Assembly (NCBI GenBank): GCA_963556145.1
Contig: OY744462.1
Location: forward strand, 8,308,001 to 8,372,000
Reading direction: 5' to 3'
DNA from: Hygrocybe punicea
Lineage: Eukaryota; Basidiomycota; Agaricomycetes; Agaricales; Hygrophoraceae
Length of the DNA stretch: 64,000 nt
The first letter of the stretch is position 1; each line of letters begins with the position of its first letter. Positions 43,131 to 53,135 of the stretch are shown one piece after another. A program made the position numbers and the translations under genes. The notes under the pieces are model-generated. The model was not told where the DNA came from. It did no database searches and saw only the letters and a program-made list of their open reading frames with translations.

Positions 43131-43861
43131 GTCAACTCCGGTAATTCTTGGTGAAACAAACATTCACATAACACCAGATGATTACAGCGCGCCTTGTCTC
43201 ATTGTTTATTAATTTCCTCCTCCATAACAAAATCTTGCCAGAAGTAAGGGGTCTGCAAGACGCGTTAACTGTCACGCGATTAGCAATGGCAGAGCTGCCA
43301 CTTATGGCAGGGATTTCAAAAACGCTACCGGATGCTTTCCATGCAGGGTGCCATGATTGTTGGCATAGCAAGCAAGAAGTATACATGATGAACTTCTCTA
43401 GAGAGGTCACTCCAACTGGACCAGAACGGATCAGGAAAAGGAAACATCAGATTGGCCCACAGGAGGAAGTTGACAACACCAACACCTCGCACCTGAATAA
43501 ACTGCAATGATTAGATGGATTTCGGCCTGCATCATGGGGCAATGCCCAGGTCACTTTTAGCGAAGAGAGTGTTATGGAGGATAACAATCCTGGGTGGACT
43601 ACAAATGCTGAGGAGATTCTGAACCCTGAGTGGACAGCAGAAACTGGCTCTGTCCCTGTGGTCGAAACCAGTATTTGGCAGTCACTAGTGTTGCCGAAGT
43701 TCGGTTCAGTCTGGTTTTTCGCCTTTTTTGGAAAACCGGAACCAAAACCGTTGGTTTGGTTCAGCCAAATGCTGAACCGGAACCGGAACCACATCGAACG
43801 GTTTCAACGTGTTTGGTCTGCGTTCCAACGTGGTGCAAACCGCGAACCAACCTCCAAATCT

Positions 43862-43913
43862 CCTTGTGAAGACCAGGCACACATCAATTGATGTGGCGCT
43901 GGGTTTCATGAGG
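43862..43913. repeat. 53-bp palindrome family, copy e
   Basis: CCTTGTGAAGACCAGGC, then ACACATCAATTGATGTG, then GCGCTGGGTTTCATGAGG. The core is perfect and the ends are changed mainly by CG to TG/CA. It lies inside hAT element 2. Confidence 0.8.
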
Positions 43914-44014
43914 GAAGCAGGAGGTGGGATGGGAGGTGGGGTGGTTGTAGGAACTCAGGGAGGAGAGGAGATGGGGATGCTGCTAGCCCCCTCACCCCCT
44001 CACCACCTATTTGA

Positions 44015-44067
44015 CCTTGCGACACCGGACGCACGTCAATTGACGCGTCACCATGTGTTCGCGAGGT
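44015..44067. repeat. 53-bp palindrome family, copy f
   Basis: CCTTGCGACACCGGACGC, then ACGTCAATTGACGCGT, then ending TTCGCGAGG. It is the second copy inside hAT element 2, 100 bp from copy e. Confidence 0.75.
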
Positions 44068-44452
44068 GGAACGGGGTTGGGGGTGTCTTCGGGCTGGGGC
44101 ATCTTCAGGCTGGGGCGTCTTCAGGCCCGGTACGGTGCATTGGTGGGCGGATGGAGGCGGGATGGTCGAACACATGGACCGTGCCTGTCTGCGGTGGTGG
44201 GGAAAATTCGACAGCAAATGAAAAAAGACTTATCAAAAAGACTTACCGGGCGACCAGGGGTGGGTGCACCACTCTCCCGGCCAGTTCTCTCGCTTTCTGC
44301 ATTTTTGTTGTTGCCGTTGCCATTGCCATTGCTGCTGCCATTGTGATTGTCGTTGCAGTTGTCGCTGTCGTTGCGGTTGTCACTGTCGTTGTCATTGCGG
44401 TTGCTGCTGCTGCGGTTGCAGTTGCTGTCGCTGGGGGTCATTTGGCCGTCAT

Positions 44453-44495
<43 letters not shown>

Positions 44496-45631
44496 GGGGT
44501 GGTGGCATTGGTGGTGGTGGTGGTGGTGGTGGTGTTGCCACTGCCATTGCTGCTGCTGCCGCTGCTGCCATCGATTCACTCCAACTCACGTTGGAACGCG
44601 AGGGAGGTTGTTGGGTGAAGTTGACCGCGGGCGCCTTATTTATGTGGTCAAGGTGGGCCCTGTGGGGCTGTTCTTTGTAAGAAAATGTCAGTAAAATATG
44701 AAATAAAGTCATTACTTACCGTGGTTGTTGAGTAACATTAGTGTTGAGTTGAAATTGAAGAGTTGCGCATGTATGGTTAAGGTCACATGACCTAAGTTCA
44801 TGCGACTGCATACAAAAAATGTGAAAATTTGAGTATCTAACTGAGTATCTACATAGGTAAATATATATTATGGTTCGCGGTTTGAACCACGTTTGAATGC
44901 AGTTTGAACCGCATGTCAGTGCCAGAACCGCAAACCGAACCAGCAGTTCAGTTCAGCCAAATGGCTGAACCAGAACCGAACTTCCGGTTTGGTTCGCGGA
45001 TCAAACCGGGTTCGGATCGGTTCTGAACCGAACTTCGGCATCACTAGCAGTCACAAAAACATTCCTTACTGCCTCTTCTTGGACCAACCACATTACCAAT
45101 AACACATTGCATGGGTACTGTGGAGTCTTCAACCAGAAGAATTACCTCAATCATTCCCCAGAGCCCCTCACCGTTGTCGCTGCCAATATCATCACGTGGA
45201 TCAGACTTTGGACCAAACCCAGAAGCCATTGAACTCGATCTGGCAGAGCAATTTGCCAAAGTGGTTCCGATACCTTGGATTGGGAATGAGATCCCGCAGG
45301 CATGGATCCTGTCGACCTCACAGCGCATTGAGGGTTATACACCATCACATGACCCCAGGGACAAAAAACTCTTGCCAACAATGTTCATTCTCGAAGGTGA
45401 TGAGAACCAGAACCAGAATCACCCATGCATTCTCAACACCAGTGAGAACAGCCTAGGAACGAGGCAGAGATTGAGTCTTGCCCTTTTGTTCCCAAACACT
45501 GCCTTGTCCTTGACCTGCTGGATGCCGAAGCGGACACCCGTCCCCATCCTCAAGAACGAGATTAGCATTGCCATGCTGCAACCCCTGCCCATGAGAACCC
45601 AACCCGCCGCATGGTTCCCAGCCCCCTCACT

Positions 45632-45686
45632 CCTCACATTTGCACAGTGCCATGTCAATTGATGTGCATGTCAGCAATGTGAGGTA
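45632..45686. repeat. 53-bp palindrome family, copy g
   Basis: CCTCACATTTGCACAGTGCC, then ATGTCAATTGATGTGC, then ending AATGTGAGGTA. It lies at the 3' edge of the Arb1-like relic, outside the hAT element. Confidence 0.75.
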
Positions 45687-46971
45687 GATGTGGGCTGAAA
45701 CCCACCAAGTTTCCTGCATGTGTTAATACCGCACCTGACCTGCCACTACCTGCCATCTACCCACTGAAAAAAGACCCACAGGTAGATGGGTATGGGTTGG
45801 CCTTGGGACACCCATGGTATTGCCTAGCAATCACTTGGCACTTGTAAGTTGGCAGGAAAATATGATGAACTAGGGTATACTGTTGACATTGTCAGGATGA
45901 GGATCCTTGTGCCCCCAAAACTGATGCACTATCCAGCTCTTCTTAATCCCCTGTAAGAAATGTGCAAGTCTCAGGTATACTTTATGTTTGACAATTGTGA
46001 TTTATTAATATTGGGCATAGGAAAAGGAAATGCATTTGCTTACCGATTTTCACTACAAGATACAGTAGTATGAATTGTTATTGCCTCAACAGACATCAGT
46101 ATCAAGCCAAATCTAGGTCAATACTGATGTGTGTTGTGGATACTGATACTGATACTGACTAAGCAATGACTGAGCAACTCATGTGCTGCTTTTGGTAGTG
46201 AAAGTCCATTCTCTGATTTGCATAACTGATCAAACTCAAATTAGAAAACCTTATCTCCTTCTTCTGTCTCTGCATCATCACTGCGCATCTTGACTCACTC
46301 ACCATTTTTCTCTCCCACCCACCTGCACCCTCTCTCTCGTCAGCATTTGGTATACTCAGATTCACACCCAATCACCATACAGCTCTCTTTTCTGAATCTG
46401 AGTCTTACCTTGTGCTCAAAATCTTTTGTTTTCACCACACTGACCATCCTCTCCATTTGGTCCTCCTTTGGCACCTTTTCCCAAATCGCCAATCTCGGAC
46501 TTTTCTGCTTAGTCAGCACCTTTCCATCTGGCAAAAACACGTCTAACAAGCAAGGTTTCTGCCGACGCAGTTGGCATTTCACAAGGTTGCAAAATTGATT
46601 GAATTTGATACATTTTGGAGAGTCAAACAAGGTGTGGGAATAGTTTCACTTTTGTCTACATTTTCACCTAAAACAAAGCATACATATTTTTAAAAAATTT
46701 CCACATCATAAATCCTTGCAATTTTTTTGGTTTAGATAGTATTTGATGGGTTATTATATGTGAAAATTTAAATGGATTTTGCATGGTTTAAAATCATATG
46801 CAAAACTTTAACAAGCTACCAAAGATTTTGCAATCATTTTGCATCACACAATAGTGCGAGCTATCGGTTTTTGAGCTGGTCAGTCCCAGTTTCCATAGAA
46901 TTCAAGTTCCGCAATAGCTAAAGTTGAGGTCCCTAGTTCCATATACCAAAAACTTTTACATAGCAAACTTT
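45687..46971. other. AT-rich spacer, no gene seen
   Basis: Short frames on both strands without family features. A minus frame at 46340-46630 has a Lys/Arg-rich, alpha-helical look but no recognised motif. 46130-46160 has a tandem GATACT repeat. CpG is scarce. Confidence 0.4.
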
Positions 46972-47868
46972 TTACAGTAAATAACTCTCAGGCAAAAACA
47001 TACACTTCCTCCGTCCAATATCTTTCACTTGGCTGAAACGGGAGATTAGCAGAGCTTGAAACACTTTCGGGGGAGAAAACACACAATGGTTTGGGTTTCC
47101 CAAGAATTCTTTGAATGCCTCAAGGTATCGCAAGATCTCGAGCCTGTTCGGAAGAGGGCGCATCCCCTCGCTGTTCCTGCGGGGAAGAGCAGGAATGAAA
47201 CGAAGAACGGCAGTTGCGGTCTCGGGAAAAGCGCCAGTCTGAACTGCTTTGCTGAGTGCGGCAGTGACAGTGATTTTGTAGAATATCGGCGTGGTACCAA
47301 CCATTGTGAGGCAAGGGAACATGATGGATTTACAAGGGGGGAGGTTAAGGTCACGTTCCCGCTTCCGATTGTTTAGCGCAAACGCCGCAATAGCCTCCGC
47401 AATAACCTGAGGCTCTGGATCTGTCATGCTCGTCAATCTCTTGTCCTCCTGCAACAACAGGAAAATTTCATCATCGTCCATGACGCAAACATCAGTCTGG
47501 GCAACGGAGTTTTCTCCACAAATCAGAAAAGGGATAGCATGTCGGATGAAAACGATCCTATTTTCATCGTCATACTCGAGGCCTCTCAGTAACTCAGCGG
47601 CAAAGTTGTCGACAGCCGCTTCCTGACCAACTTTCGGGTTCATGGCTAGATCTAGGTAGTGCAGTAGCTGTTTCGTCCTTTTATCTGCTGCGTCCTGTCG
47701 AGTTTCGGCGGTCATGAAACCCGCCAGTGACGGCTCAGCCGGATCGGGAAAGTTGATAGTCCCAAAGAACTCCTCCTTGTTCTGAGGCACGACGGTGATG
47801 TTGTACGCGCATAGCTCGTTCGCAGTCCAGTCGCTACCAGACTTCGGGGTTCGAAGAAGTTGGGCCAT
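46972..47868 (-). CDS. PD-(D/E)XK nuclease-like protein
   Basis: A single-exon frame with a good ATG (MAQLLRTPKSGSDWTANEL) encodes 298 residues. The centre holds IPFLICGENSVAQTDVCVMD followed by EIFLLLQEDKR, that is D...(9-20)...E-D-K, the metal-binding signature of PD-(D/E)XK nucleases; the preceding Glu and following conserved helices fit. The protein type is familiar from agaricomycete genomes, where it is a multicopy hypothetical family. Its cellular role is unknown; activity on DNA or RNA is inference from the motif. It is divergent from the plus-strand gene starting at 48026, with about 157 bp between the starts, so the two may share a promoter. GC content and codon use contrast with the AT-rich flank, and no lesion is visible. 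Confidence 0.7.
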   Translation of the reverse strand: MAQLLRTPKSGSDWTANELCAYNITVVPQNKEEFFGTINFPDPAEPSLAGFMTAETRQDAADKRTKQLLHYLDLAMNPKVGQEAAVDNFAAELLRGLEYDDENRIVFIRHAIPFLICGENSVAQTDVCVMDDDEIFLLLQEDKRLTSMTDPEPQVIAEAIAAFALNNRKRERDLNLPPCKSIMFPCLTMVGTTPIFYKITVTAALSKAVQTGAFPETATAVLRFIPALPRRNSEGMRPLPNRLEILRYLEAFKEFLGNPNHCVFSPPKVFQALLISRFSQVKDIGRRKCMFLPESYLL

Positions 47869-48025
47869 GATTGATCAGAAAGTAGATGGTAGCGAGTAAG
47901 AGGAAAGTGGCCACGTTACTAATAATTTAGTAAGTTTGACAGGTGCAACATTAGCTGTACTCGGCCCGGCAGCTTGAAAACAGATTCGAAAGCTTCTACA
48001 GTCCCAGCCACTACAAGTTCTGAGT

Positions 48026-49473
48026 ATGACGGTACTACACTACGCCCCAATCGCAAGGGGAAATGGGAAATTTGGTTTGCTTCAAACCACAAACTCAATG
48101 TCGGGAGACCTCATTTCGGTTAAACCATTCGCAAAAGTCGCAGCTTTACTCGACCTGCCTGCCATCCAACGTGCACCTGCCTCAGTCTCGAACGTATCGT
48201 CCCGCCGTGGGGTTGAGGGTGGTGTCGACCTTGCCGAGGGCTGCCTTGTAACCAAAACTGTCAAGTACACACACCAGCTCGCCCACTGGGTCAATGCGGC
48301 TCGTGGTGGGGACTCCAGTCTAGTTGTAAGTAGAAAGTTCGTTGGAGAACCTAGCTCAACTTCCCCTCTGGTCACAGGAGGAACTCATCTCCGACCTAAG
48401 TATCATTCCATATGGAGGATTTATGGTCGATGACCCCTGTAACCTCACTTTCCGTAAGTCTGAAGACCAAGTTCAACGAGACCTATCTAATTTCGAACAG
48501 TCGAAGCATTTGTTCATACGTCACTCGACCTTTACGATTTCATTGCAGTGACAGCGTCTGAATCAACTCTTGACAAGCTTACTATGATGGTAAGACGCGA
48601 CAACGATCGCCGGCAGCGGGAAATAGATGAACAAGGATTTTCATCTCCTCGTTCGCTTGATGTGAATACCCACTTCATTAGCATTCCACGTTCTAATTTG
48701 TTTATAATGTAGTTCTCCTTGTCGAGCTTTATCGTTCCCGAGTACGAGCTAGTTGCGTTACATCCTGAACATTTCCTCTCCGGCGGCGGCATGCTCACCG
48801 TTTATGATCTTGCAACCAGTACTCACAAGCACTACGTTGCGGCAAGTGACCGATACCTCCGTGAGTCGTTCAGACCCGATAGTCCCCGCCTGCCGGCCTT
48901 CCACCACCAAACCGAGAACCGTAGTCCATTCGCACACTTGAACGTTTTCCTGGTTATACTAAATGCCGAGATCAAGTTCCGACGCTACTTCACTATGGTG
49001 CAAATGAACCCTCCCAGAATACCCCTCCCAGATGGTGTCATCAATCTCATGCATTGTACTGTGGAACTCGTTGATCTGATCTACTGGAAGCCCGTTCCAA
49101 GCAACGGCTCCCGCGGTGAGACGATCGTGGCGGATCTGATAGCCCATAGGCGACGAAATCAAGGAAGAACCGCAAGCCCCCACCCTGGAAAGAGCATCGA
49201 GAAGGGATCTAGTGAGGACGAGATGAAGGAGGACGAGAACCGTCCTACAACGTCAAGGCGTCGACAGCTTCATTGGTTGGCAGATGTAGATTTGGAGACG
49301 CGGATGGCTTATGGGAGGGCGCTGATGAGTGGTCATCGTACGTTTTTGCTATATTATGGGACCATGCACCCTAACTCTGTTTTCGCTTAGACTACGATTA
49401 TGATCCGGCCTTGTTCGAGGATGCGTTCCCAATCAATGATGGTGTGCATTTATATTGTTCCTCCAACTTTTAA
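48026..49473 (+). CDS. lineage-specific hypothetical gene, divergent partner of the nuclease-like gene
   Basis: Exons 48026-48325, 48378-48453, 48501-49337 and 49391-49473 join in frame (introns 52, 47 and 53 bp). The product runs from MTVLHYAPIARGNGKFG through CLVTKTVKYTHQLAHWVNAA, AFVHTSLDLYDFIAVTASES, SPRSLDVNTHFISIPR, VPEYELVALHPEHFLSGGG, YDLATSTHKHYVAASDRY, FAHLNVFLVILNAEIKFRRY and ELVDLIYWKPVP, to an Arg-rich tail and DYDPALFEDAFPIND. Such proteins in agaricomycetes are often annotated as HNH-endonuclease-like, but I do not see an HNH triad here. One in-frame TAG (48708-48710) in exon 3 lies where a very short intron (GTTCTAATTTG...TGTAG) would have to be; so either a nonsense mutation or an unusual splice. 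Confidence 0.6.
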
Positions 49474-49548
49474 CTGGCAGCTTATTAGGATTGATCGGAC
49501 AGTACGTTTATACTCTGACAAGGCAAATGTTGAGGTATGGAATCAAGG

Positions 49549-49733
49549 TATTATTGCCATTTGCAGCCAAGTTTGCGGAGCCGCGTTTTCTGTCTAAATT
49601 TGGTCAGTTTCAACCGTCATCATCGGAGAGCCATATCTCCTCGAAAAACGCTCAGAACACTGTGATTGTATAGTGAAATCTGTTCCTCTCTGGGAGCTCC
49701 AGGTGCCCCTACAGTCAGAATAAAGGTTTGATG
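49549..49733 (+). repeat. left terminal inverted repeat of the Tc1-like element
   Basis: It starts TTATTGCCATTTGCAGCCAA and ends near GTCAGAATAAAGG. It includes GATTGTATAGTGAAA and GAGCTCCAGGTGCCCCT, both repeated inverted in the right end. A reading frame in it (LLPFAAKFAEPRFLSKFG) is shared with the right end, but similarity continues past its stop codon, so it is a DNA repeat rather than coding conservation. Confidence 0.8.
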
Positions 49734-50980
49734 ATATTTTATCACCGTTCTTTTTGTGGCACGCTGAATACACCCAAAGGCTTTATGAGGGGCCGTTTCA
49801 TTTCAGAGGACCTCCGATGGGTTATCATCAACATGGCGAAGCGTCTAAGTATAGATTCCATTGTTAATCTCACTGGTGGTACCATCAGCAAGCGTACGAT
49901 CGAGGGGATCTTATCAAAATATCGCAAGACAGGAATGGTTGCTGTTCATGCTACATCTCATCCACTTCGAAGCAACAGAGTCCTTACAATGGACGGCACA
50001 TTGGTAAGACGAAAATGTGTCTATTTTCGTGCTGAGGACTGATCAACTATGGGCAAAGTTTCTCCAAGGTCAAGTCCGACGTTGCCCAGATGTTTACCTC
50101 GACGAACTCAAGGAACTGCTAATGGAGCGGAGTGGGACAAATATTCATGAATCTACAATATGGAGGGCTCTTATGAGAAGCGGTTTTACAATGAAAAAGG
50201 TATGAAAACATAACATCCAGTTAGATTCTTCGCATGGTAAAATTTCCATGACAGCTCACTCGCGAGGCACTTGAACGGAATGAACAACGACGCACTACCT
50301 ACCGTTATGACTACGGTGTTTCCTATGTTCCAGATGAGACTGTTTTTGTCGATGAAAGCTCATTTGATCGTCGCACGTCGATCCGAGGCAAGGCTTGGGC
50401 TTTGAAGGGACGGCGTGCATATCGCCAATGTTTTTTCATTCGCGGACGGTGGTGAGTCTGTATTTTATTCATTTGATCACCGTCTGACTTTCTGGCATAG
50501 CTACTCACTCCTTCCCGCACTATCCACGCAAGGCATGTTGTATGCCAAAATCGTCGAAGGATCCTTTACACGGCCGCTCTTCCAAGAATTCCTTGAAGGT
50601 CTCATGGATCAGATGGATTGAAGAATGCCTCCTGGCTCAGTCATCATGATGGATAATGCGCGTATTCATAAACACCCAGATGTTGCAGCTCAGATTAGAG
50701 AACGGTACGTCGACATAACCTGACTATAAATATAGTGGCTAAACTAATATTCAGAGGCTATCAAATCATGTATCTCCCGCCGTACTCTCCAGATTATAAC
50801 CCTATAGAGCTTGCTTTCTCGGCTATCAAAGCTCATGTTCACCGTGACAGAACCCTTGGACGTGAAGACGTAGATCAAACTGTGGATGATAGCTATGTAT
50901 ATGAGGCACTTTTGGACGCGGCATTCTCTGTAACCGCTGATGATGCTCTTGGTTGGTTCCATCATTGTGGCTACATCTAG
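49731..50980 (+). pseudogene. Tc1-like DD34E transposase, one nonsense codon
   Basis: Exons 49731-50003, 50059-50199, 50255-50451, 50501-50704 and 50755-50980 join in frame. The helix-turn-helix region (LRWVIINMAKRLSIDSIVNL...SKRTIEGILSKYRKTG) is followed by FLQGQVRRCPDVYLDELKEL and HESTIWRALMRSGFTMKK. The DDE domain has TVFVDESSFD (D), SVIMMDNARIHK (D) and PPYSPDYNPIELAF (E), with 34 residues between the second D and E, the Tc1 spacing. A TGA at 50619-50621 interrupts exon 4, and a CGA-to-TGA change at a CpG would explain it. A Cys at the exon 3/4 junction where Arg is usual fits the same process. Otherwise the frame is clean: recently inactivated. Confidence 0.9.
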
Positions 50981-51103
50981 GATTGTGTATGTACTTTTTG
51001 AAATATGTATTGTTGTATTCAAAACATGGATTCTGTCGTCGTTGTAAGACTACTGTTTGTTGAAAAATGAAACGAGAGAAAAATTCAAGCATGCATAATT
51101 TTG

Positions 51104-52637
51104 CTACGTAGTGTCCATCTTTTCGCCAACCAAAAACCCTTCATCCCGGTCCTGTTCTGCAAATCTGATCAAACGGTTAGCGGTACCCCAATTCATTCCT
51201 GCCAGATCCTGCAACTTCTCTGGGGTGCGAATGGCGATGAGGTCATCAAGGCATATAATGCCGTTGGCCTTTAGTGGGGAAGCATACTGTGCATAGTTCA
51301 GGCCATCTTGGCCACGCTCAGTGTGCTTGTCGAGGGACTCGAGCCAATTAGAAATGGGAGGATACTTGATAGAAGTCGCTGCCGCCTTGTTGGAGGATGA
51401 ATGGCCTGACTCAGAAACCTTCGATGACATAGATCCTCCCGTTGATGGCTGCTGTCCCATCGTGGACCAGTTTACTGGTGGGTATGTTGGGGGATATGGC
51501 CAGGGCGGCATCATCATCATCTGGGCAGGCCACTGTGCATTACTGCGTTGCTTAACGAGAAGTTGAGTTCCTTGTTTGTCAGCGATATTCAATCTGTCGG
51601 GAGGGGTATCGATGGTCGCAGTTCGTTTACGCTAAATTGACGGTGAGATGATGGAACAATGAAATAAAATTGACATACCAATAAAGTAGCCCACAACGAC
51701 AGATCCGTGAATGTGTATTGATAATGTGTTCCATCGTTGCAAACATAACATGCTTTGTCTTTGTGCTCCACGCACGCATGGTGTTTCTCAATCTGCTTCA
51801 TGAGCTTATGTTCTTGTTCCGTTTCATCATCGACGACTAAAGCTGGCTTCGTTTCTTTTTTGGCTCCAGTCTAAACAAGAATTAGTGTCCATATATACAT
51901 ATTAAAATGTCTAGTTACCTTAGTTGTACCGACTGGAGCCTCTGAGGTGTCGATGATGCGAATACAGAATGGCTTGACATCTCCTTTACCACGTTTCTTC
52001 GCCTTGCACGTCGCAATAAATTCATCGACGTCGTCCATCATGGCTTCATAGCTATCCTCATCTTCAAGGAGTTTTGGAACTGGTTTGGGAGTTTTGGGTC
52101 GGTAGGATGGGATATCACCGATAGAGGTGAGAAGTGTTACTCGCGTCTCCATTTTTGCAGCGACAGCTATGAGGAAATTAGAAAACGATGTCGATGATGG
52201 CAAATTGAGATCGCGGCTAGCGTTTTTGAAAGGGATTTCATATTTTATATTGAAGGCAGCGGTGGCTACCTCTGATGTGCCTGTAAAGCTGTCGGCCATT
52301 GCAAAACAGCAATTGAATGTCACTTACTATCACCGTCTTCGCTGTTTTCATCAAGATCTATGAATTCCGGCTCCTTGTTCCCATCAGCTGCTGGCACTTG
52401 CTCAGCATCACTGTCATTGATATCGATTGCCTCATGAATAATGTCATCCATCATAGGCCCTTCTACATCCTCGATGTCAGCAATTTGCACCTTCTTAGCA
52501 AATTTTGGTGTCGGTTTGGGCCTAACTTTAGCCGGTGGAGGTGGATCTATCTTGGATTTGGCTGTTTTTCGAGAACCAGTTGCAGTGGTTTTCGAGCCAG
52601 CTGGGAGTCGCTTCTCAGCAGTTCTCCGGTTTCCCAT
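51104..52637 (-). CDS. accessory protein of the Tc1-like element (SAM-like C-terminus, SIM-like motifs)
   Basis: Four exons join perfectly: 52637-52328, 52280-51919, 51870-51679 and 51631-51104 (introns 47, 48 and 47 bp), giving 463 residues without a lesion. N-terminus: basic (MGNRRTAEKRLPAGSKTT), then acidic with two motifs like SUMO-interaction sites (AIDINDSDAE, EFIDLDENSED). Middle: a beta/alpha module (FNIKYEIPFKNASRDLNLPS...SFSNFLIAVAAKM) resembling a ubiquitin/PB1-type fold, then PSYRPKTPKPVPKLLEDED. Next a Cys/His segment (HHACVEHKDKACYVC). C-terminus: a Gln/Pro/Met-rich linker and PPISNWLESLD...NGIICLDDLIAIRTPEKLQDL, like a SAM domain. It lies inside the terminal repeats and reads toward the transposase. 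A role in transposition or host interaction is inferred from position only. Confidence 0.75.
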
Positions 52638-52917
52638 TGAAACCTAAGAGAGTGTTGTGTAGTGATAGATAAATAAAAGAGATTGAAATGAGCAAGAAAT
52701 GTGTTGAGGAATAAACCAAAGAGGAAACACCGAAATTTTCAGCACATTTCCCGCTCCGCTCTTGGGGGTCGGCTAATGCTCTGGGGCATCTTCTGCAAAG
52801 CTATAATGACAATGTATTATACCCCACCTATGACAGGATGTGTCTTATCCTGTGTAATTACCCTCTGATCGCAATGCACAGGCTATAAAATACAATTTTG
52901 GAGATGCCTTGAAAACA
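52638..52917. promoter_or_regulatory. promoter region of the accessory gene
   Basis: The 280 bp between the accessory ATG and the right inverted repeat must contain its promoter. A CTATAAAATA-like TATA box lies at 52881-52890 on the plus sequence, inverted relative to the gene; no clear minus-strand TATA is seen. Confidence 0.3.
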
Positions 52918-53108
52918 AACTATATTTTTATTTTGACCAAAGGGGCACCTGGAGCTCACAGAGAGGATCATTTTTCACTATACAATCACCATGTTCAGAG
53001 CATTTTTCAATGAGTTATGGCTCCCCGATGCTGGGGACTTGAAATGACCAAATTTGGATGGAAAATGCGGCTCCGCAAACTTGGCTGCAAATGGCAATAA
53101 TTCTGAGT
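52918..53108 (-). repeat. right terminal inverted repeat of the Tc1-like element
   Basis: Inverted counterpart of 49549-49733, ending GGCTGCAAATGGCAATAA. Differences from the left copy are spread along the repeat. Confidence 0.8.
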
Positions 53109-53135
53109 TCTGAGTGAGGCAGATTTTGCCTCTGA

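Larger units (their letters stand above)
43686..45046. mobile_element. non-autonomous hAT element 2 (1361 bp)
   Basis: It starts TAGTGTTGCCGAAGTTCGG and ends CCGAACTTCGGCATCACTA, with perfect 8-bp target duplications GCAGTCAC at 43678-43685 and 45047-45054. Subterminal GGTTCGG/CCGAACC motifs match element 1. The interior holds two 53-bp palindromes, a splice-like GACTTACCGGG, and long TTG/TGG simple repeats (44290-44580); no transposase. Confidence 0.95.
43178..45662 (+). pseudogene. Arb1-like gene relic split by hAT element 2 (tentative identity)
   Basis: One frame runs from a splice acceptor (ACACCAG, 43177) through ARLVSLFINFLLHNKILPE, ELPLMAGISKTLPDAFHAG and CHDCW, has a single TGA at 43508, continues to GSVPVVETSIWQS, is interrupted at 43686 by hAT element 2, and resumes in frame after 45054. 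The later part reads SLLPLLGPTTLPITHCMG, TVESSTRRITSIIP, LAEQFAKVVPIPW and so on to 45660. Removing the element plus one target duplication restores the frame. The first part resembles Arb1 family proteins (Argonaute siRNA chaperone complex); identity is tentative. The lone TGA could derive from CGA by CpG deamination. Confidence 0.5.
49549..53108. mobile_element. two-gene Tc1-like DNA transposon with ~185-bp terminal inverted repeats
   Basis: 49549-49733 and 52918-53108 are inverted copies (about 80% by eye) beginning TTATTGCCATTTGCAGCC. Between them lie a plus-strand DD34E transposase gene (49731-50980) and a minus-strand accessory gene (51104-52637) transcribed toward it. The left end follows TA, as in Tc1/mariner insertion; the right end is followed by TT, so the TA duplication is not proven. 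Canonical Tc1 elements have one gene; here the second is intact. Confidence 0.8.

Noticed and set aside
49455..49673. Possible conserved protein end shared by 49455-49673 and 52978-53232
   Set aside because: Similarity continues beyond the stop codon and the copies are the inverted ends of a transposon, so the match is explained as terminal repeats.
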